A DNA stretch of 64,000 nucleotides from Prionace glauca (GCA_037974335.1 CM075760.1:6693432-6757431), one strand, 5' to 3'; positions 1 to 11,105 are shown, counted from the stretch's first letter. A program made the numbers and translations. Notes: generated by a model from the sequence alone, not told the origin.

Positions 1-1816
1 GTCTCCTCCTCCCAAGCCATTTCTCCACCCATCTACATACCTGGCCTTGTATCCCATGAGCCTTCACCTTTTCTATCAGCCTACCGTGAGGGACCTTGTC
101 AAACGCCTTACTGAAATCCATATAGACAACATCAACGGCTTGTCCTTCGTCAACCTTTTTTGTCACTTCTTCAAAAAATTCCAATAGATTCGTAAGGCAC
201 GACCTCCCTGTATCGAAGCCATGCTGCGTATCCCTGATCAGATTGCAGCGCTCCAGATGTTCATACGTCCTATCCTTGAGGATCCTCTCCATTATCTTGC
301 CTATAACTGAAGTCAAGCTCACTGGCCTATAGTTCCCTGGGTTATCCCTCTGACCCTTCTTAAACAACGGTATTACATTTGCAATCCGCCAATCCTCTGG
401 GACCTCACCTGTGTCCAAAGAAGAGACAAAGATTTGCGTCAGAGGCCCAGCAATTTCATTCCTCACCTCCCTTAGCAGCCTAGGATAGATGCCATCAGGC
501 CCCGGAGATTTATCCGTCTTTATACTGTCTAAAAGTCCCAACACCTCTTCCCTCATGATGACTATTTCCCTCAACGGATCCTCAAACTTCTCAAGCACAG
601 CAGCAGAGATCAGACCTCTCTCCTGTGTGAATACCGACGCAAAGTATTCATTCAAGATCTCCCCCATTCCCCCAGGCTCCAAGCATAGTTCCCCTCCTCT
701 GTCCCTGAGAGGACCAATGTTCCCTCTAACCATCCTTTTGTTTCTAATATAGGAGTAAAATGCCTTAGGATTTTCCTTAATCCTACCCCCCAAAGCCATT
801 TCGTGGCCCCTTTTTGCCTTTCTGATGCCCCTTTTAAGTTCTCTCCTACATTCTCTGTATTCTTCTAACGCTATCTCTGTCCTCAAATGCCTAGATCTAG
901 TGTACGCCTCCCTCTTTCTCCTGACCAGGTCCTCAATATCCCTAGTTACCCACGGCTCTCTAATCCTACCTTTCCCATCCTTCCTCTTGACCGGCACATG
1001 TCTTTCCTGTAAAGATTTTAGTTTTCCCTTGAGAGACTCCCACATACCCAGCGTCGATCTACCGTTAAACAGCGTACCCCAGTCCGTATCTTTAAGATCC
1101 TGCCTAATCCGGTTGTATCTAGCCCTCCCCCAGTTTAACACCCTCCCCTTAGGTCAGGCTTCATCTTTATCCATTAATATCTTGAACCAGACAGGGTCGT
1201 GATCACTGTTAGCCACATGCTCTCCTACTTCAACGTCAACCACCTGCCCAGGCTCATTCCCCAGAACCAAGTCCAGTATAGCCCCCTCTCTGGTCGGTCT
1301 ATCCACGTACTGCTCCAGGGATCCTTCCATTACACACTGTACAAATTCCTCCCCGTCAGCACCCTCTGATCTCAGTACATTCCAATCTACCCTGGGGAGA
1401 TTAAAATCTCCCACTACCACCACCCTATTCTTCCTGCACTTATCTAGAATGTCCCTGCTTATCCCTTCTTCCACAGTCCTCGGGCTGTTGGGCGGTCTGT
1501 AGTACACACCCAACATAGTAACATCTCCCTTCCTATTCCTCAACTCCACCCATAGCGACTCGATTCCTATATCCTCCGTACCTCCCTCCCTCTGCACTGC
1601 TACAATGCAATCCTTAACTAACAACGCCACTCCCCCACCTCTCAGCGACCCACCCCTATCTCGCCTGAAACACTTATACCCAGGAACATTCAACTGCCAG
1701 TCCTGCCCTTCCTTTAACCAAGTCTCTGTCACCGCCACCACTTCCAACTTTCTTTCGAACATTAATGCCTTCAGTTCATCTGTTTTGCCAGTCACACTCC
1801 TAGCATTGAAACACAT
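1..1816 (-). pseudogene. LINE ORF2: AP-endonuclease plus reverse transcriptase, one nonsense codon
   Basis: This is the ORF2 polyprotein that nicks target DNA and copies the element RNA at the nick. The N-terminal apurinic-type endonuclease (1816 down to about 1160) keeps the metal and catalytic signatures AVTETW, GDFNLPRVDW and NSDHDPV. A TGA at 1154-1156 ends this stretch (KDEA-stop). The same frame is then open to the window edge, through IKENPKAFYSY, KSPGPDGIYP, NVIPLFKKG, NYRPVSLTSV, TQHGFDTGRSCLTNL and [11 protein letters not shown], the first half of a CR1-type RT. The FADD catalytic box would lie beyond the edge. One stop and no visible frameshift over about 1.8 kb suggest a fairly young copy. 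The first ATG-like codon is not certain; the true start may lie upstream of 1816. Confidence 0.85.
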
Positions 1817-1917
1817 GCACCGAAGACCCTCAGAAACAATCCGATCCTTCTTCTTACCCTCCGGGCTTACCCTATCCCCAATCCCAGTTCCGTCTACCTC
1901 CCCACCGCCCCTCTATA

Positions 1918-2160
1918 TTAGTTTAAACCCTGCCGAAACACTCCAGCTAACCTTCCAGCTAAGATATGCATGCCCTTCCCAGTTAACTGTACCCCATCCC
2001 TCTTGTATATTTGCCGTTCTTTCATAAAGACTTCCCAGTGGTCTACGAATATAAAACCCTCTGCCCTACACCAATCCTTCAACCACGCATTTAGTTGGAT
2101 TATTTCATTATTTCTAGCCCTGTTAGCCCCAGGCACCGGCAGCAGCCCAGAGAACGCCCA
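1918..2160 (-). CDS. LINE ORF1 C-terminus (SGNH/esterase-like), partial
   Basis: C-terminal part of the CR1 ORF1 protein, a nucleic-acid-binding, esterase-like factor. Readable from GLLPVPGANRAR through WLKDWCRAEGF to the stop at 1918. The block that usually gives the Asp-x-x-His pair of SGNH hydrolases reads KRDGVQL here, with Gln where His is expected. The N-terminal zinc-binding region and the GDS block are missing because the element is 5'-truncated. Confidence 0.75.
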   Translation of the reverse strand, partial: WAFSGLLPVPGANRARNNEIIQLNAWLKDWCRAEGFIFVDHWEVFMKERQIYKRDGVQLTGKGMHILAGRLAGVFRQGLN

Positions 2161-2815
2161 GAGAATTTCCTCGGCGGGAATTGAAACTACGCATCACTGG
2201 GGAAGTGCTGAACACAAACCACTGGACGACCAGTGAACATCGCTCGACAATCACCAGGCAAGACTGTTCCCTTCCTGTTGGCGAACGCTTCAGTGGTCAC
2301 GGGCATTCAGCCTCTGACTTTCGGGTAAGCATTCTCCAAGGCGGCCTTCACGACTCACGACAGCGCAGAGTCGCTGAGCAGAGACTGATAGCCAAGTTCC
2401 CCACACATGAGGACGGTCTCAACAGGGATCTTGGGTTCATGTCGCACTATCTGTAACCCCCGTGACTTGCTTGGGTTTGCAAAACCTCACTCACTGTGCT
2501 GTCTGGAGACAATATACATCTCTTTAACCTGTGATCAGTGCTCCTTCCACTCACATTGTCAGCCACTTCAGGTCTTGAACAGCAGGTTAGGTGTAAGGAT
2601 TCGCATTCTAATCAGTAATCTCTAAACTGTCTGTGCTTTATATGCTCTGTCTGAGGCCAGAACTCTCCATTCACCTGACGAAGAGGCAGTCCCCTCGAAA
2701 GCTTGTGAGTATATTATCAAATAAATCGGTTGGACTAAAACCTGGTGTTGTCAGACTTTTTACTGTGTTTACGCCAGTCCAACGCCGGCATACCCACATC
2801 ATGACTATTATCCGA
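2161..2815 (+). mobile_element. Penelope-like element, 3' portion with tail
   Basis: An open stretch at 2181-2456 contains PVGERFSGHGHSASDFRV and EDGLNRDLGFMSHYL. This resembles the end of the GIY-YIG endonuclease domain of vertebrate Penelope-like elements (family resemblance from memory, not a search). About 250 bp of 3' non-coding DNA follows, ending in a tail at about 2655-2810 with the words CCTGACGAAG, GGTTGGACT, CCTGGTGTTGTCAGAC and CCAACGCCGGC. The same tail recurs alone at seven other places in this window, which suggests that those short copies are heavily 5'-truncated inserts of this family. Confidence 0.55.
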
Positions 2816-4143
2816 AAAGGCAGGGATGAAGGTGTCTTTGCACAGATGGGTCACTGGGTGGCGCAGTGGCTCTTTCACTGAACAGCCTTTAGTTCAACCA
2901 CATTCCACACATGACAGCGGGAACATGCCTGTCTGGGAAAGGGGGCAGCCCTTTAATAGGGAAAATGGAGCACAGTGGATGGGTTTTTGAGAGCGGAATT
3001 AAGCCAAGGCAGAGGCAGTTATTTTTTTATTTAAAATTTATTTTAAAAATTCAGACAATATTTTACAATATTTTTTTTAAGTTAGAAAAGTGAACATAAC
3101 GATCGAGCTTCACATTGAGAACAGAACAAATGCACAGGGAATCCGTCAATATTTGCACATCTGTTACATACACCACAAAGAGAATACAGACCTTAATAGA
3201 AAGATGAATTAACAGATGTGAATAAGGAATGAGAAAAGTTTCTTATGTATACATGAAATTTAAACTACGGGAAAACTATTAACCACAGTTGCATTGTAAC
3301 AAAAAAAAAGTCTCGTATTTTTCACACTGGAAACTGATATAACGTCTACGATTATCTCAGTTACAGATTCAGAATGATAAAATGAGGGAATAGAATAACC
3401 GAGAGCAGATATTGCATTTGAGTCACAGAGAGATCTTGATAATCAGCCCAGAGTCAAAAAATTTAACCCATCACTTGATCTGTAAAATAACGACACAACA
3501 ATGAAGCAGATGTTCCTGATGTGGGACATTAATATTGGAGTTTTTATTCATGGAATGTTGTCATTGGCTGAACACACCATGGTTGAATAAGAATCTGTCA
3601 TTTTGCAGGAGAAAGCTATTTCTGTAAAAGTGGCCTGGTATGAAAACTAAAGTAACAAATACAGCGCGGATAAAGTAAATTCTAAAACATGCTGTTGGGT
3701 AAGCTGGTGATTAGAGTTTGTATTTTTCGCTGCTGTTTAGATTTCACGTCAGAAATTGAAGATTTATTGCTCTCATCCAAACTCTGAAAACAAATGTGAG
3801 ATATTGCCTGGATGAACATATAAAACATAATTTTGCCTCGAGTCCTGGAGTGCAGACACTGAGCAAATTCAACTGGAGGTTCTCTTGTCATTTCTGGCAG
3901 GAAATTGGGAAGAGACGAGCTTAAGGACAGTTTAAATGATGCCGGCCCTTCACTGCATGTTACTGTGTGCAGCTCATTGTGTTTCTGAGGTGAGATGATT
4001 TCTGTTTGTTCCTCAGTTCAGACTTACCTGAATCAGTGAAGGAGCAGGCTCAATCCTCCTGATGGCCGTTCCAAGTTTCATTGCTTTTAATGAATTTCAG
4101 TAACGTTATCATCAAATAACATTATTGTGACAGGGTTTCACGT
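2816..4143. other. Intergenic, nothing recognised
   Basis: AT-rich DNA without an open frame that looks real. No repeat recognised with confidence. It contains runs of T around 3030-3080 and no promoter-like GC-rich stretch. Confidence 0.5.
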
Positions 4144-4225
4144 GGTAGCGTGGCCGAGCGGTCTAAGGCGCTGGATTAAGGCTCCAGTCTCTTCGGAGGC
4201 GTGGGTTCGAATCCCACCGCTGCCA
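4144..4225 (+). tRNA. tRNA-Leu (AAG)
   Basis: All arms fold: acceptor GGTAGCG with CGCTGCC, anticodon stem CTGGA/TCCAG with loop TTAAGGC (anticodon AAG), the long class II variable arm, and T arm GTGGG-TTCGAAT-CCCAC, discriminator A. It matches the vertebrate tRNA-Leu-AAG sequence I know base for base. A TTTT run shortly downstream (about 4238) can serve as Pol III terminator. Likely functional. Confidence 0.97.
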
Positions 4226-4407
4226 AAATGGATTTGAGTTTTGGTCTCACAGTTCAGATTGAATGCAGGAATGTGTCCTGTGTCGTTTTCGTCAAGAACA
4301 ACGAACAGAAACATTGCCAGCTGAACAATTTGCTGGAGTAAAGCAGTGTGTGCAAGTGGCCCCTTTCGAGAGCACTCACACACAGTGAATTTCTGACTGC
4401 CGAGTTA

Positions 4408-4535
4408 AACTGATGAAGGAGCAGCGCTCCAAAAACTCGTAATTCAAAATAATTCTGTTTTACTTTAACCTGGTGTTGTGAGAATGCGTTCTGTACCCAC
4501 TTCAATCCAACACTGGCGTCTCCACATCATGATAT
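4408..4535 (+). mobile_element. Penelope-like 3' tail copy, diverged
   Basis: Short insert with the words TGATGAAGGAGCAGCGCTCC, TTTAACCTGGTGTTGTGAGA and CCAACACTGGCGTC in the order seen at 2655-2810, but more diverged. No coding part. Confidence 0.6.
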
Positions 4536-4996
4536 AAATAACAGGATTACAAACAGTGAGACTGTATTGCCTGCCCAAGAATTAAGGTGATGGGCTTGAT
4601 TTTTCTAACTGAAACTGAAATCGGATCGTGTACACATCCCATCATTCCCATTTCTACCTAGATACTTACAGAATTAATCTGGGTCTTGTGATAACCACGG
4701 TACTACAGAAACAGGGTGATGACCTCAGGGCAAGCAGATCTGGAGAAACAACTAGCCTGGCTCCAGAAGCCCATCTTTTGCCCACAGTAATTGATATTAC
4801 AGTGTCTCTGCTGTTTCCTCCTGTCAAAATGAATAATGATGTTTCCCACTGCATTAAAGTTTTGAAAATAAAAAGTATTCATGACGTTTAAAGCAAATCA
4901 AATGAACACCTGAAAATGATGCATTAACGAATAGGCAGAAATCATTTTTCTCTTAGATATTTGGGAGACGGAAGCTTCCAGTCTGTCAGCCAGCCG
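4536..4996. other. tRNA spacer DNA
   Basis: No gene. A stretch at about 4780-4870 (CTGTTTCCTCCTGTCAAAATG) resembles DNA at 13080-13140 and, inverted, at 16800-16880, so it seems to belong to a local low-copy duplication family around the tRNA genes. Confidence 0.45.
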
Positions 4997-5069
4997 GTCG
5001 AAATAGCTCAGTTGGGAGAGCGTTAGACTGAAGATCTAAAGGTCCCTGGTTCAATCCCGGGTTTCGGCA
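4997..5069 (+). tRNA. tRNA-Phe (GAA)
   Basis: Acceptor GTCGAAA pairs with TTTCGGC (one T-G pair), anticodon loop ACTGAAGAT gives GAA, T arm CCTGG-TTCAATC-CCGGG. Two differences from the vertebrate consensus I know: acceptor position 2 is T, and position 57 is A instead of G, both tolerated. A TTTT run follows about 12 bp downstream. Likely functional. Confidence 0.95.
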
Positions 5070-5447
5070 GGATTCCGTTGCTGGTTTTCTGTGCTCTCTG
5101 CTAAACAGTCCTGCATTTTGTCTCGCACTGTTTTCAAACATCAATTGACAAACTGCAACAGACTAAATACCCACCGCAATTTCCACCCTGCCAGGTGTTG
5201 TTCTATTTCCTCCTTGTTGGATTTCGCTTTTTAAAAAACTTCCTCTATTTCTAAACATTCCCAATGTTAATGAAAGGTGATGGAGGTGAAGGTTTATCTT
5301 TGTTCCCTTATGCACACATGCCATGTAACATCCTGAGTTTTTCCAACCTCATCACATTTCAATGCAGATGTCAGGTCCGCTTTTACATGACAGTGAAAAT
5401 ACATTTAGTTGACCTGCTGTTTCATCCAAATTGCATTACCTCTTTCG

Positions 5448-5742
5448 AAACCCCCAGAAGGAGGCCATTCGGCCCATCGAGTCCGCACCCACAACAATCC
5501 CACCCACGCCCTATTCCCCGCAAACCCACATATTTACCCTTCTAATCCCTCTGACACTAGGACCAATTTAGCACGGCCAATCAAACTAAAACACGCATCT
5601 TTGAATCGGAAACTGGAACACCCGGAGGAAACCCACGGAGGCACGGGAAGAACGTGCAAACTCTGCATAGGCGGTGACTCGAGGACCTGAGTCCCTGGCG
5701 TGGTGAGACATCAGTGCTAATCACTATGCTACCGCGCTGCCC
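5448..5742 (-). mobile_element. HE1-type SINE
   Basis: tRNA-derived SINE read from the minus strand. The head at the right end is a decayed tRNA-like Pol III promoter, followed by the HE1 body words (GGAAACTGGAACACCCGGAGG on the plus strand gives the diagnostic GTGCTCC-like block) and the end GAGGCCATTCGGCCCATCGA. Near full length, moderately diverged. Confidence 0.8.
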
Positions 5743-5884
5743 TTTCTACTGCATTCAATATCACTGCAGTTCACTCCATTCAAAGTTTTAGTATCAATCT
5801 GTGATACAACATCCTGTTATCCTGTTATAATATTATTCTGCTGAATAACATTAAATTATCACCGTTAATGGACCATGCAACGTT

Positions 5885-6215
5885 GGACGCCATTGATTTG
5901 AAACTTTGCTGCTTTTCTAGGTGAACTCCAGCTCTCCAATTCTCCCGCAATTTCACCGCTCAAACTGAGTCTTTCTCCTTCCCACATTATTAAACTCACA
6001 GTTACTGGTTTCTGAATGAAAACTGCCTCCACTTCACTGGGGGTGGGAGACTTTACCAGTTCATTCAAGGAAACGTTTTCTTGTCATTGAATCAGAGATT
6101 TGGGCACAGATCTGCGAGATTTTTGTGTCGGTAGAAACAATAAATTTTCCCCCATTAACAGCCAGACTTTAACCCGTATCAGTATTTTGAGTCATCAGCC
6201 CTTTCTAGCCTACCG
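5885..6215. repeat. Segmental duplicate, copy 1 (partner 11890-12210)
   Basis: Collinear with 11890-12210: both share AACTTTG, GTGAA(C/T)TCCAG, GCTCAAACTGAGTCT, AACTGCCTCCA and CACAGATCTG in order and spacing. No coding capacity. The partner sits directly downstream of tRNA-Lys; copy 1 has no tRNA at the matching place but lies just before the tRNA-Glu relic. Confidence 0.65.
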
Positions 6216-6350
6216 CTCTCTTATTCTCTTTTTGCTTCTTTACATGTGACTTTTCCAATTCAGGCGCAAGCAAGGGAATCTTCCCCACACTGATTCTGTC
6301 AGTTGTTGACCTGAAGGAACGCAGGATTGTTGTACAGCAATAAATCTACA

Positions 6351-6422
6351 TTCTCTGAGCGGGAATCGAACCCGGGCTGCGGCAGCGAGAGCGCCAAATC
6401 CTAACCACTAGACCACCAGGGA
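6351..6422 (-). tRNA. tRNA-Glu (CTC), probably decayed
   Basis: Minus-strand copy of the Glu-CTC sequence found intact at 12878. The anticodon region CGCTCTCGC keeps CTC. The acceptor has one A-C mismatch (TCCCTGG against TCAGAGA), the variable and anticodon arms carry several changes, and there is no T run downstream on its strand. A relic, or at best weakly functional. Confidence 0.75.
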
Positions 6423-6760
6423 AGATGACACAAGGTCTTTAAAATATTCATTTATCAATGACTCACCTGCTTGTTATTGCATTTCGGACTTTTTATTCAC
6501 CAATTGCAAGTTTATCCTTCACATTTTATCCTTCACAAAGACCTTGTCTTTGTCAAAACTGAGTATGTCATGTCTCTATTAGATGAGAAAACACCACGCT
6601 GGTTAGTAATATACTGTATACACTCTCTCAGTAATGACTGAACTGGGCCCAGTCTGTATTCATATTAGTACAGGTGCTGTATCGATATCTGGTGCATTCG
6701 GCTCTGTCTCTGTGTTACTGCACAAAACCCGTCCCTCATTTATATTACAACAGATCATAT

Positions 6761-6935
6761 TAGTTGGATTGACCATGCAAAAATTGCCCATTATTTTCCC
6801 GTTGAATATGTGGATTAGCCATGGTAAATGGGTGGGGCTAATGGGGATAGGGCAGAGGGGAGGACCTGGGTGGGATGCAGACTCAGTGGGCCAGATAGCC
6901 TTTCTTCTGAACTGTAGGAATTCTATGGTTCTATG
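6761..6935 (+). mobile_element. HE1-type SINE, 3' half only
   Basis: Keeps the 3' half of the SINE: GGATTAGCCATGGTAAATG, GGGATAGGGCAGAGGGGAGG, GACTCAGTGGGCCAGATAGCC and the tail ATTCTATGGTTCTATG. The tRNA-like head is missing. Confidence 0.75.
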
Positions 6936-7512
6936 TCGAAGAAATATCATAGACATTTGCGTGCTTATTTATTTTAAATAATCTATTTTCTAATAACCCC
7001 CTTTGGTGAAATGATTTTTTAAAGCAATTCCCTTCAGTTTTCCCAGTGATAACCTTCAGCCCATCTCTGCCGTCCCTGAATACATGGAAACACCAAACAG
7101 TTCATGTGTTTCAACTGAAGAACATTTAAGATGTAAGCTTTTATTGACAACCATTCTGTTGTGTGTTCTTGCAAACAAAATGATTTCAGCCTCACTATTT
7201 TGTTCCCGGTGTTGATTTATCTGTCTTTAGAGATCTGCTGGAAAACGGATAGACTGACAATGTGTGACAGCAATACTCACAACGGTTTCAATTCTCTTCA
7301 GTTCAGCAACACATTGTTAATCAATGTTCCTTTCTTTTGCCAAGGTGCATGAACCAAAATGTTTGCCTTCATTCGGATTTTTTAACATGCATAAAAAGGA
7401 CAATAACCATATAATTTGCAAGAAAAGATGAAGTCATCTTGTTTGTTCAGAGACTGTGATTCATGTCCCTCAGCACACGGTTTAATTGTTCCAATGGGGA
7501 CATTAGAAGATT

Positions 7513-7520
7513 TATAAATA
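7513..7520 (+). promoter_or_regulatory. TATA-like box upstream of the GPCR start
   Basis: TATAAATA about 80 bp upstream of the chosen ATG at 7600. Position fits a core promoter giving a short 5' leader. The surrounding DNA is AT-rich, so chance occurrence is possible. Confidence 0.35.
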
Positions 7521-7599
7521 GGAATTTTCACTGTGTGTGCAATATTGTTTAACTGGGAGTGGTCTCTAGTACAGTCAGCGATCATTGAATTTCAGAGCC

Positions 7600-9160
7600 A
7601 TGTTCTGGATTATACCACTTGAGCTTCGTATTCTTTGGGTATTTTACGATATCCAAAGGATTTACTACCCGATCCTTGCCGTAGTTGGTGTCACTGGTAA
7701 GTCATATTTCTCTGTGTTCATTGTCCTTGTCCATGTTACCCAGTTATTGATATCATTCTGTGTAACCTTCATGGTTTGTTGCTGTGAATGAACTGGAAAC
7801 ATTTCTCGTTGCCACACAGCTATCCTCACACTACCTAACATTCACTTTCAATCTTTCCACTTTACGGTTGTTGTTATGTAACATGATTTCCAGTATTATG
7901 TTTCACAGCCAATTCCAAATCAGCTGATTTAACATCTTCAACTGCACAGCCTTCAGCACAATCAAAGCAGAGTCATCCAGACCAGAAACATTTGCTCCAA
8001 ACCTACTGGCACCATTGTGTCCCCCATATACAAATCTGAAGAAGGCAGCAAATTGGAGACTTTATTAACTGGTGAATGTGGCTTCTTGCTACATCATTGC
8101 GGGGCTTTTCTGCTGTGAACTTTGTCTCGAGCAGAATAGGTGAATTCAGTCTATTCCGGGGTGGATTTAATAAAAATGTTTCAGCTGTTCCCAAGGATCC
8201 TGAGAGATTGCTTCTCTTGTGCTCAGTCTAAAACACGAATAAATTGTGTTTCTCTTCCTTACAGTGAATGTATTGACGATTCTTATCCTGTCACGAGGGA
8301 AGTGTGGTCTTTCCAGAAGTGTGATATATTACCTCATTTCCATGTCAGCAGCGGATCTACTGGTCATTATCACCGATCTCATTTTGAGGCAAATTCCCAC
8401 GAAGTTAAATTTTTTATTCATTTACCACATTAAAATATGTAATATCCATGCTGTGCTGCTTTATGCAGTCACTGATTGCTCTGTCTGGTTCACTGTCTCT
8501 TTTACCTTTGATCGATTTGTGGCTATTACTTGTCAGAAGCTGAAAATAAAATACTGCACTGAGAAAACTGCAACAGTGGTTCTCGGAACTGTGAGTGTGC
8601 TATTCAGTGTAAAGAACATTTTCTGGTATTTCATGTATGGTGATAGATATGCGATTCAGAATATTCCCCATTTTTGTCATGTTGGCAATGATGCCTTCTA
8701 TTCTGAAGCATGGGGAGTGGTTGAAAATCTGCATTATATTTTAACACCGTTCATTCCTTTTTTGTTGATTCTGTTGCTGAATGTTTTCACCATTAAACAC
8801 ATTCTAGGGTCCACCAAATTCCGCAGGAGACTTCAGAGTCACAAGCGTATGGATAGTTCAAAGGACCCAGAGACAGTGAAGAGAAGAAAATCCATTATCT
8901 TACTATTTGCTCTATCATTAAATTTTATCCTACTATGGTCAGTGTTACTTATCCACTCCTTTTGTCAACGATTATATAATTTAAACTTAATTCATTTTTA
9001 TATTCCTGCATTTGTGCGGGAATTGGGATTTATGCTCCAACTCCTGAGTTGCTGCACCAATACATACATTTACGCAGTGACCCAGACACAATTCAGAGAG
9101 GATCTAAAGAATGTGATCAGATCTCCATTTACTGCAATTGTGAAATTACTTACAGAATAA
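7600..9160 (+). CDS. GPR139-like rhodopsin-class GPCR, two exons (7600-7696, 8265-9160)
   Basis: Seven-helix plasma-membrane receptor of the GPR139/GPR142-like group that is expanded in fishes; ligand unknown. Exon 1 starts at ATG 7600 (an in-frame TAG lies at 7567-7569) and ends at 7696 before donor GTAAGT. Exon 2 follows acceptor CTTCCTTACAG at 8265. The phase 1 junction rebuilds codon 33 in helix 1 and restores the family's VGVxVNxLTI run, which strongly supports the splice. The product is about 330 residues. Visible: Asn34 and LSRGKCGLS after helix 1, AADLL with Asp63 in helix 2, Cys91 (start of helix 3), FDRF at 114-117 in place of DRY, Cys170 in extracellular loop 2, NTYIYAV in helix 7 in place of NPxxY, and FREDLKNV in helix 8. 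The frame is free of stops. A short N-terminus (about 20 residues) without N-glycosylation motif is usual for this group. Alone among tRNAs; no paralogue intact in the window. Confidence 0.88.
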
Positions 9161-9292
9161 ACATATTTTTCGTTAGAACAGGGTGATTATCTCGTGTTCT
9201 GAACAAAACAATATCTCAGTGAATCATACACAGTGTAGACATATTTTGTGTCACCATTTCTGATTAAAACGTGTATTGAAATTGTAAAAACA

Positions 9293-9298
9293 AATAAA
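9293..9298 (+). promoter_or_regulatory. Poly(A) signal candidate of the GPCR gene
   Basis: AATAAA about 135 bp after the stop codon of the receptor, in an A-rich stretch. Plausible 3' end, not proven. Confidence 0.4.
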
Positions 9299-9629
9299 AA
9301 AAATGAATTGAGCCAAGAAAAAATCCGGATTCAAATCAGCTAATACTAATGAACCAGCCTGGACATCATGTTGACCTCCAGTTTTGTACCATTCTGTTAA
9401 CTTGAGCGAATGTTTGCATTTCACTTCAGCTGCAACACAACTCCCTCACTGAAATGAATCTCAAAACTCAACCCCCGTGAACTCTCTTCACAATTCCACC
9501 CCACCTCAACACATCCCCACCCTCCCCCTCAGCTCGACCCTCAGCCCAAACAGTCCCGCGCCCTTTGCACAGTATTCATTATTGGATTTAGCAATGGTGA
9601 ATTGAACAGATTGGACTAGAGATTCATGG

Positions 9630-9790
9630 ATGAATGGATTATTCGGCAAAGGCGGTTGAAAATCTTCCCCAATAGGTGTAGACAAAGGTCATGGGTAGAG
9701 GAGGGCACTCATAATGTTGAAATGCAGCGTGAGCTCGTTGGGTCAAAGGGCCTGTTTCCCATGCTGTGTTTTTCTTTGTTCTTTGGTCAA
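9630..9790 (+). mobile_element. LINE 3'-end relic
   Basis: Ends in GGGCCTGTTTCCCATGCTGT followed by TTTTTCTTTGTTCTTTGG, the kind of 3' terminus seen at the intact ends of CR1-type copies at 19765 and 57077. Upstream bases are too diverged to give a frame. Confidence 0.5.
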
Positions 9791-9839
9791 AATGTTAGCG
9801 CTAAACTTCCAAGGATTTAGGGTCGGTGCTAGACTGCAG

Positions 9840-10740
9840 CTTGAGACAGAATGTTGGAGTGGCAGTGATTGCATTTAGTAAAACTCAATGGCAGTATTTG
9901 ACAATGCACTTCGTACAATTCAATTAAAAAACCTCAGCCGAATGCGCATTTAATTCCACTACCCTCGTGGATTTAGCAGCATGTGTGAGAGATCAAAGTT
10001 AGTTTGTGCCCCAAATGCACTGGAGTGTTGAAGTGAAATAAGCAAATACATATATTAAAGATGCATAGAACAGAATATAAGCAAGGTTGGTCTTTGTTTG
10101 TGAAGGGTCTGAAAAGAAATAATTGTTAAAAAAATTCAGAGAAAAATAGTTATGAATAAATTTTTTGAATGAATTCTGAACAAGTATTTAAAATGATAAA
10201 ATAGAACGTAATGGAATGATTAGCCGAAAACAGACATCTTTATTAGCAGGAATAACAAAGTAAGTATTCTATTCATAACCATTCCACGCCGTAAGTTACT
10301 GGAAAATATGTAAACGCCTTTTTATTCACTTTTTGCTACCCTTAAAAAAAACTCTGAAAACCTTTTTCACTGTAAACGTGATTATAGTGATCCAGTTTCA
10401 CCATCTGCTGGCGACTCACATCGCTGGTCTCATGTGTCAGCGTTCAGTCGCTGGATGCCTGCACTTGGGAACCATTTGCTCAAGTGTGGATATTGGACAA
10501 AATTGTCTGGGATTGAAGTTTCCAACAGGAGCTGGGCTGGTCAGTTTGCCATTTTATCAGCAGTCACTGCACAGGAATTCTATTTCTCTTTTCCATGGGA
10601 GATAGTGCCTAGAGATTGGAGATGTATATTTAACACATGTATTTGTACATTCGGTGGCGTTGTGAGACGCAAATCCAATTTTGAGTGGGAGTGGCTGAAA
10701 TTTCCTGAACTCTGCCATTCACCTGTCACAGATTATCACT
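9840..10740. repeat. Segmental duplicate, copy 1 (partner 13890-14990)
   Basis: Collinear with 13890-14990: shared words include GATTGCATTTAGTAAAA versus GATTACACTTAATAAAA, AGAGATCAAAGTTAGTT versus ATAGATCAGAGTGAGTT, CACCATCTGCTGGC, and GGGAGATA(G/A)TG(C/T)C with GGAGAT(G/T)GA after it. About 0.9 kb. Copy 1 lies directly downstream of the GPCR; copy 2 has no receptor upstream. Two short open stretches at 10333-10745 run across this block and do not look like genes. Confidence 0.6.
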
Positions 10741-11032
10741 TTTAATCTCATATAATGGACCTAACTCAACGTTGTTTATATTTCCATGAGAATTGTTTCA
10801 AAGAATTCGCTGGCCCTCGTAACTTGGTGATCTCCTTGAAATCTATCACCTTCTGAAGGTCCATCGCAGTTGGGGTGTTAAGAGAGATCCAAGCCCTCTC
10901 TTCCGTTTGTCCTCCTCTCACTTTTTCGAACTGTGAAATTTCTTAAAATATGGAGTATTACTGCCTCATTTCAGTTATGATACAAGTCCACTGCTATTTT
11001 CCTACAGATTATGTTAGCGAAACTTTGGGTGG

Positions 11033-11105
11033 AAGCTCCAGCAAGAATTGAACTCGCGACCCCAGGTTCACAAGACCAGTGCTCTTACCACTGAGCTATG
11101 GAGCT
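11033..11105 (-). tRNA. tRNA-Thr (TGT), one anticodon-stem mismatch
   Basis: Acceptor AGCTCCA pairs perfectly with TGGAGCT; D arm GCTC-AGTGGTAA-GAGC; anticodon loop CTTGTGA gives TGT; T arm GCGAG-TTCAATT-CTTGC. The anticodon stem CTGGT/ACCTG has one T-T mismatch, and there is no downstream T run. The compensated acceptor suggests some constraint, but function is uncertain. Confidence 0.8.

Larger units (their letters stand above)
1..2160 (-). mobile_element. CR1-clade LINE, cut by the window edge
   Basis: Non-LTR retrotransposon on the minus strand, truncated inside ORF1 near 2160 and running off the window at position 1. In element order it holds the C-terminal part of ORF1, a gap of about 100 bp, then ORF2 with an endonuclease and a reverse-transcriptase domain. 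Assignment to the CR1 clade rests on ORF layout, an SGNH-like ORF1 and the RT motif [16 protein letters not shown]; the 3' end that would confirm the family lies outside the window. It abuts a Penelope-like fragment at about 2160. Confidence 0.85.

Noticed and set aside
10333-10745. Two overlapping open frames of 90 and 103 residues
   Set aside because: Lie in a duplicated non-coding block; the partner block does not keep the frames.
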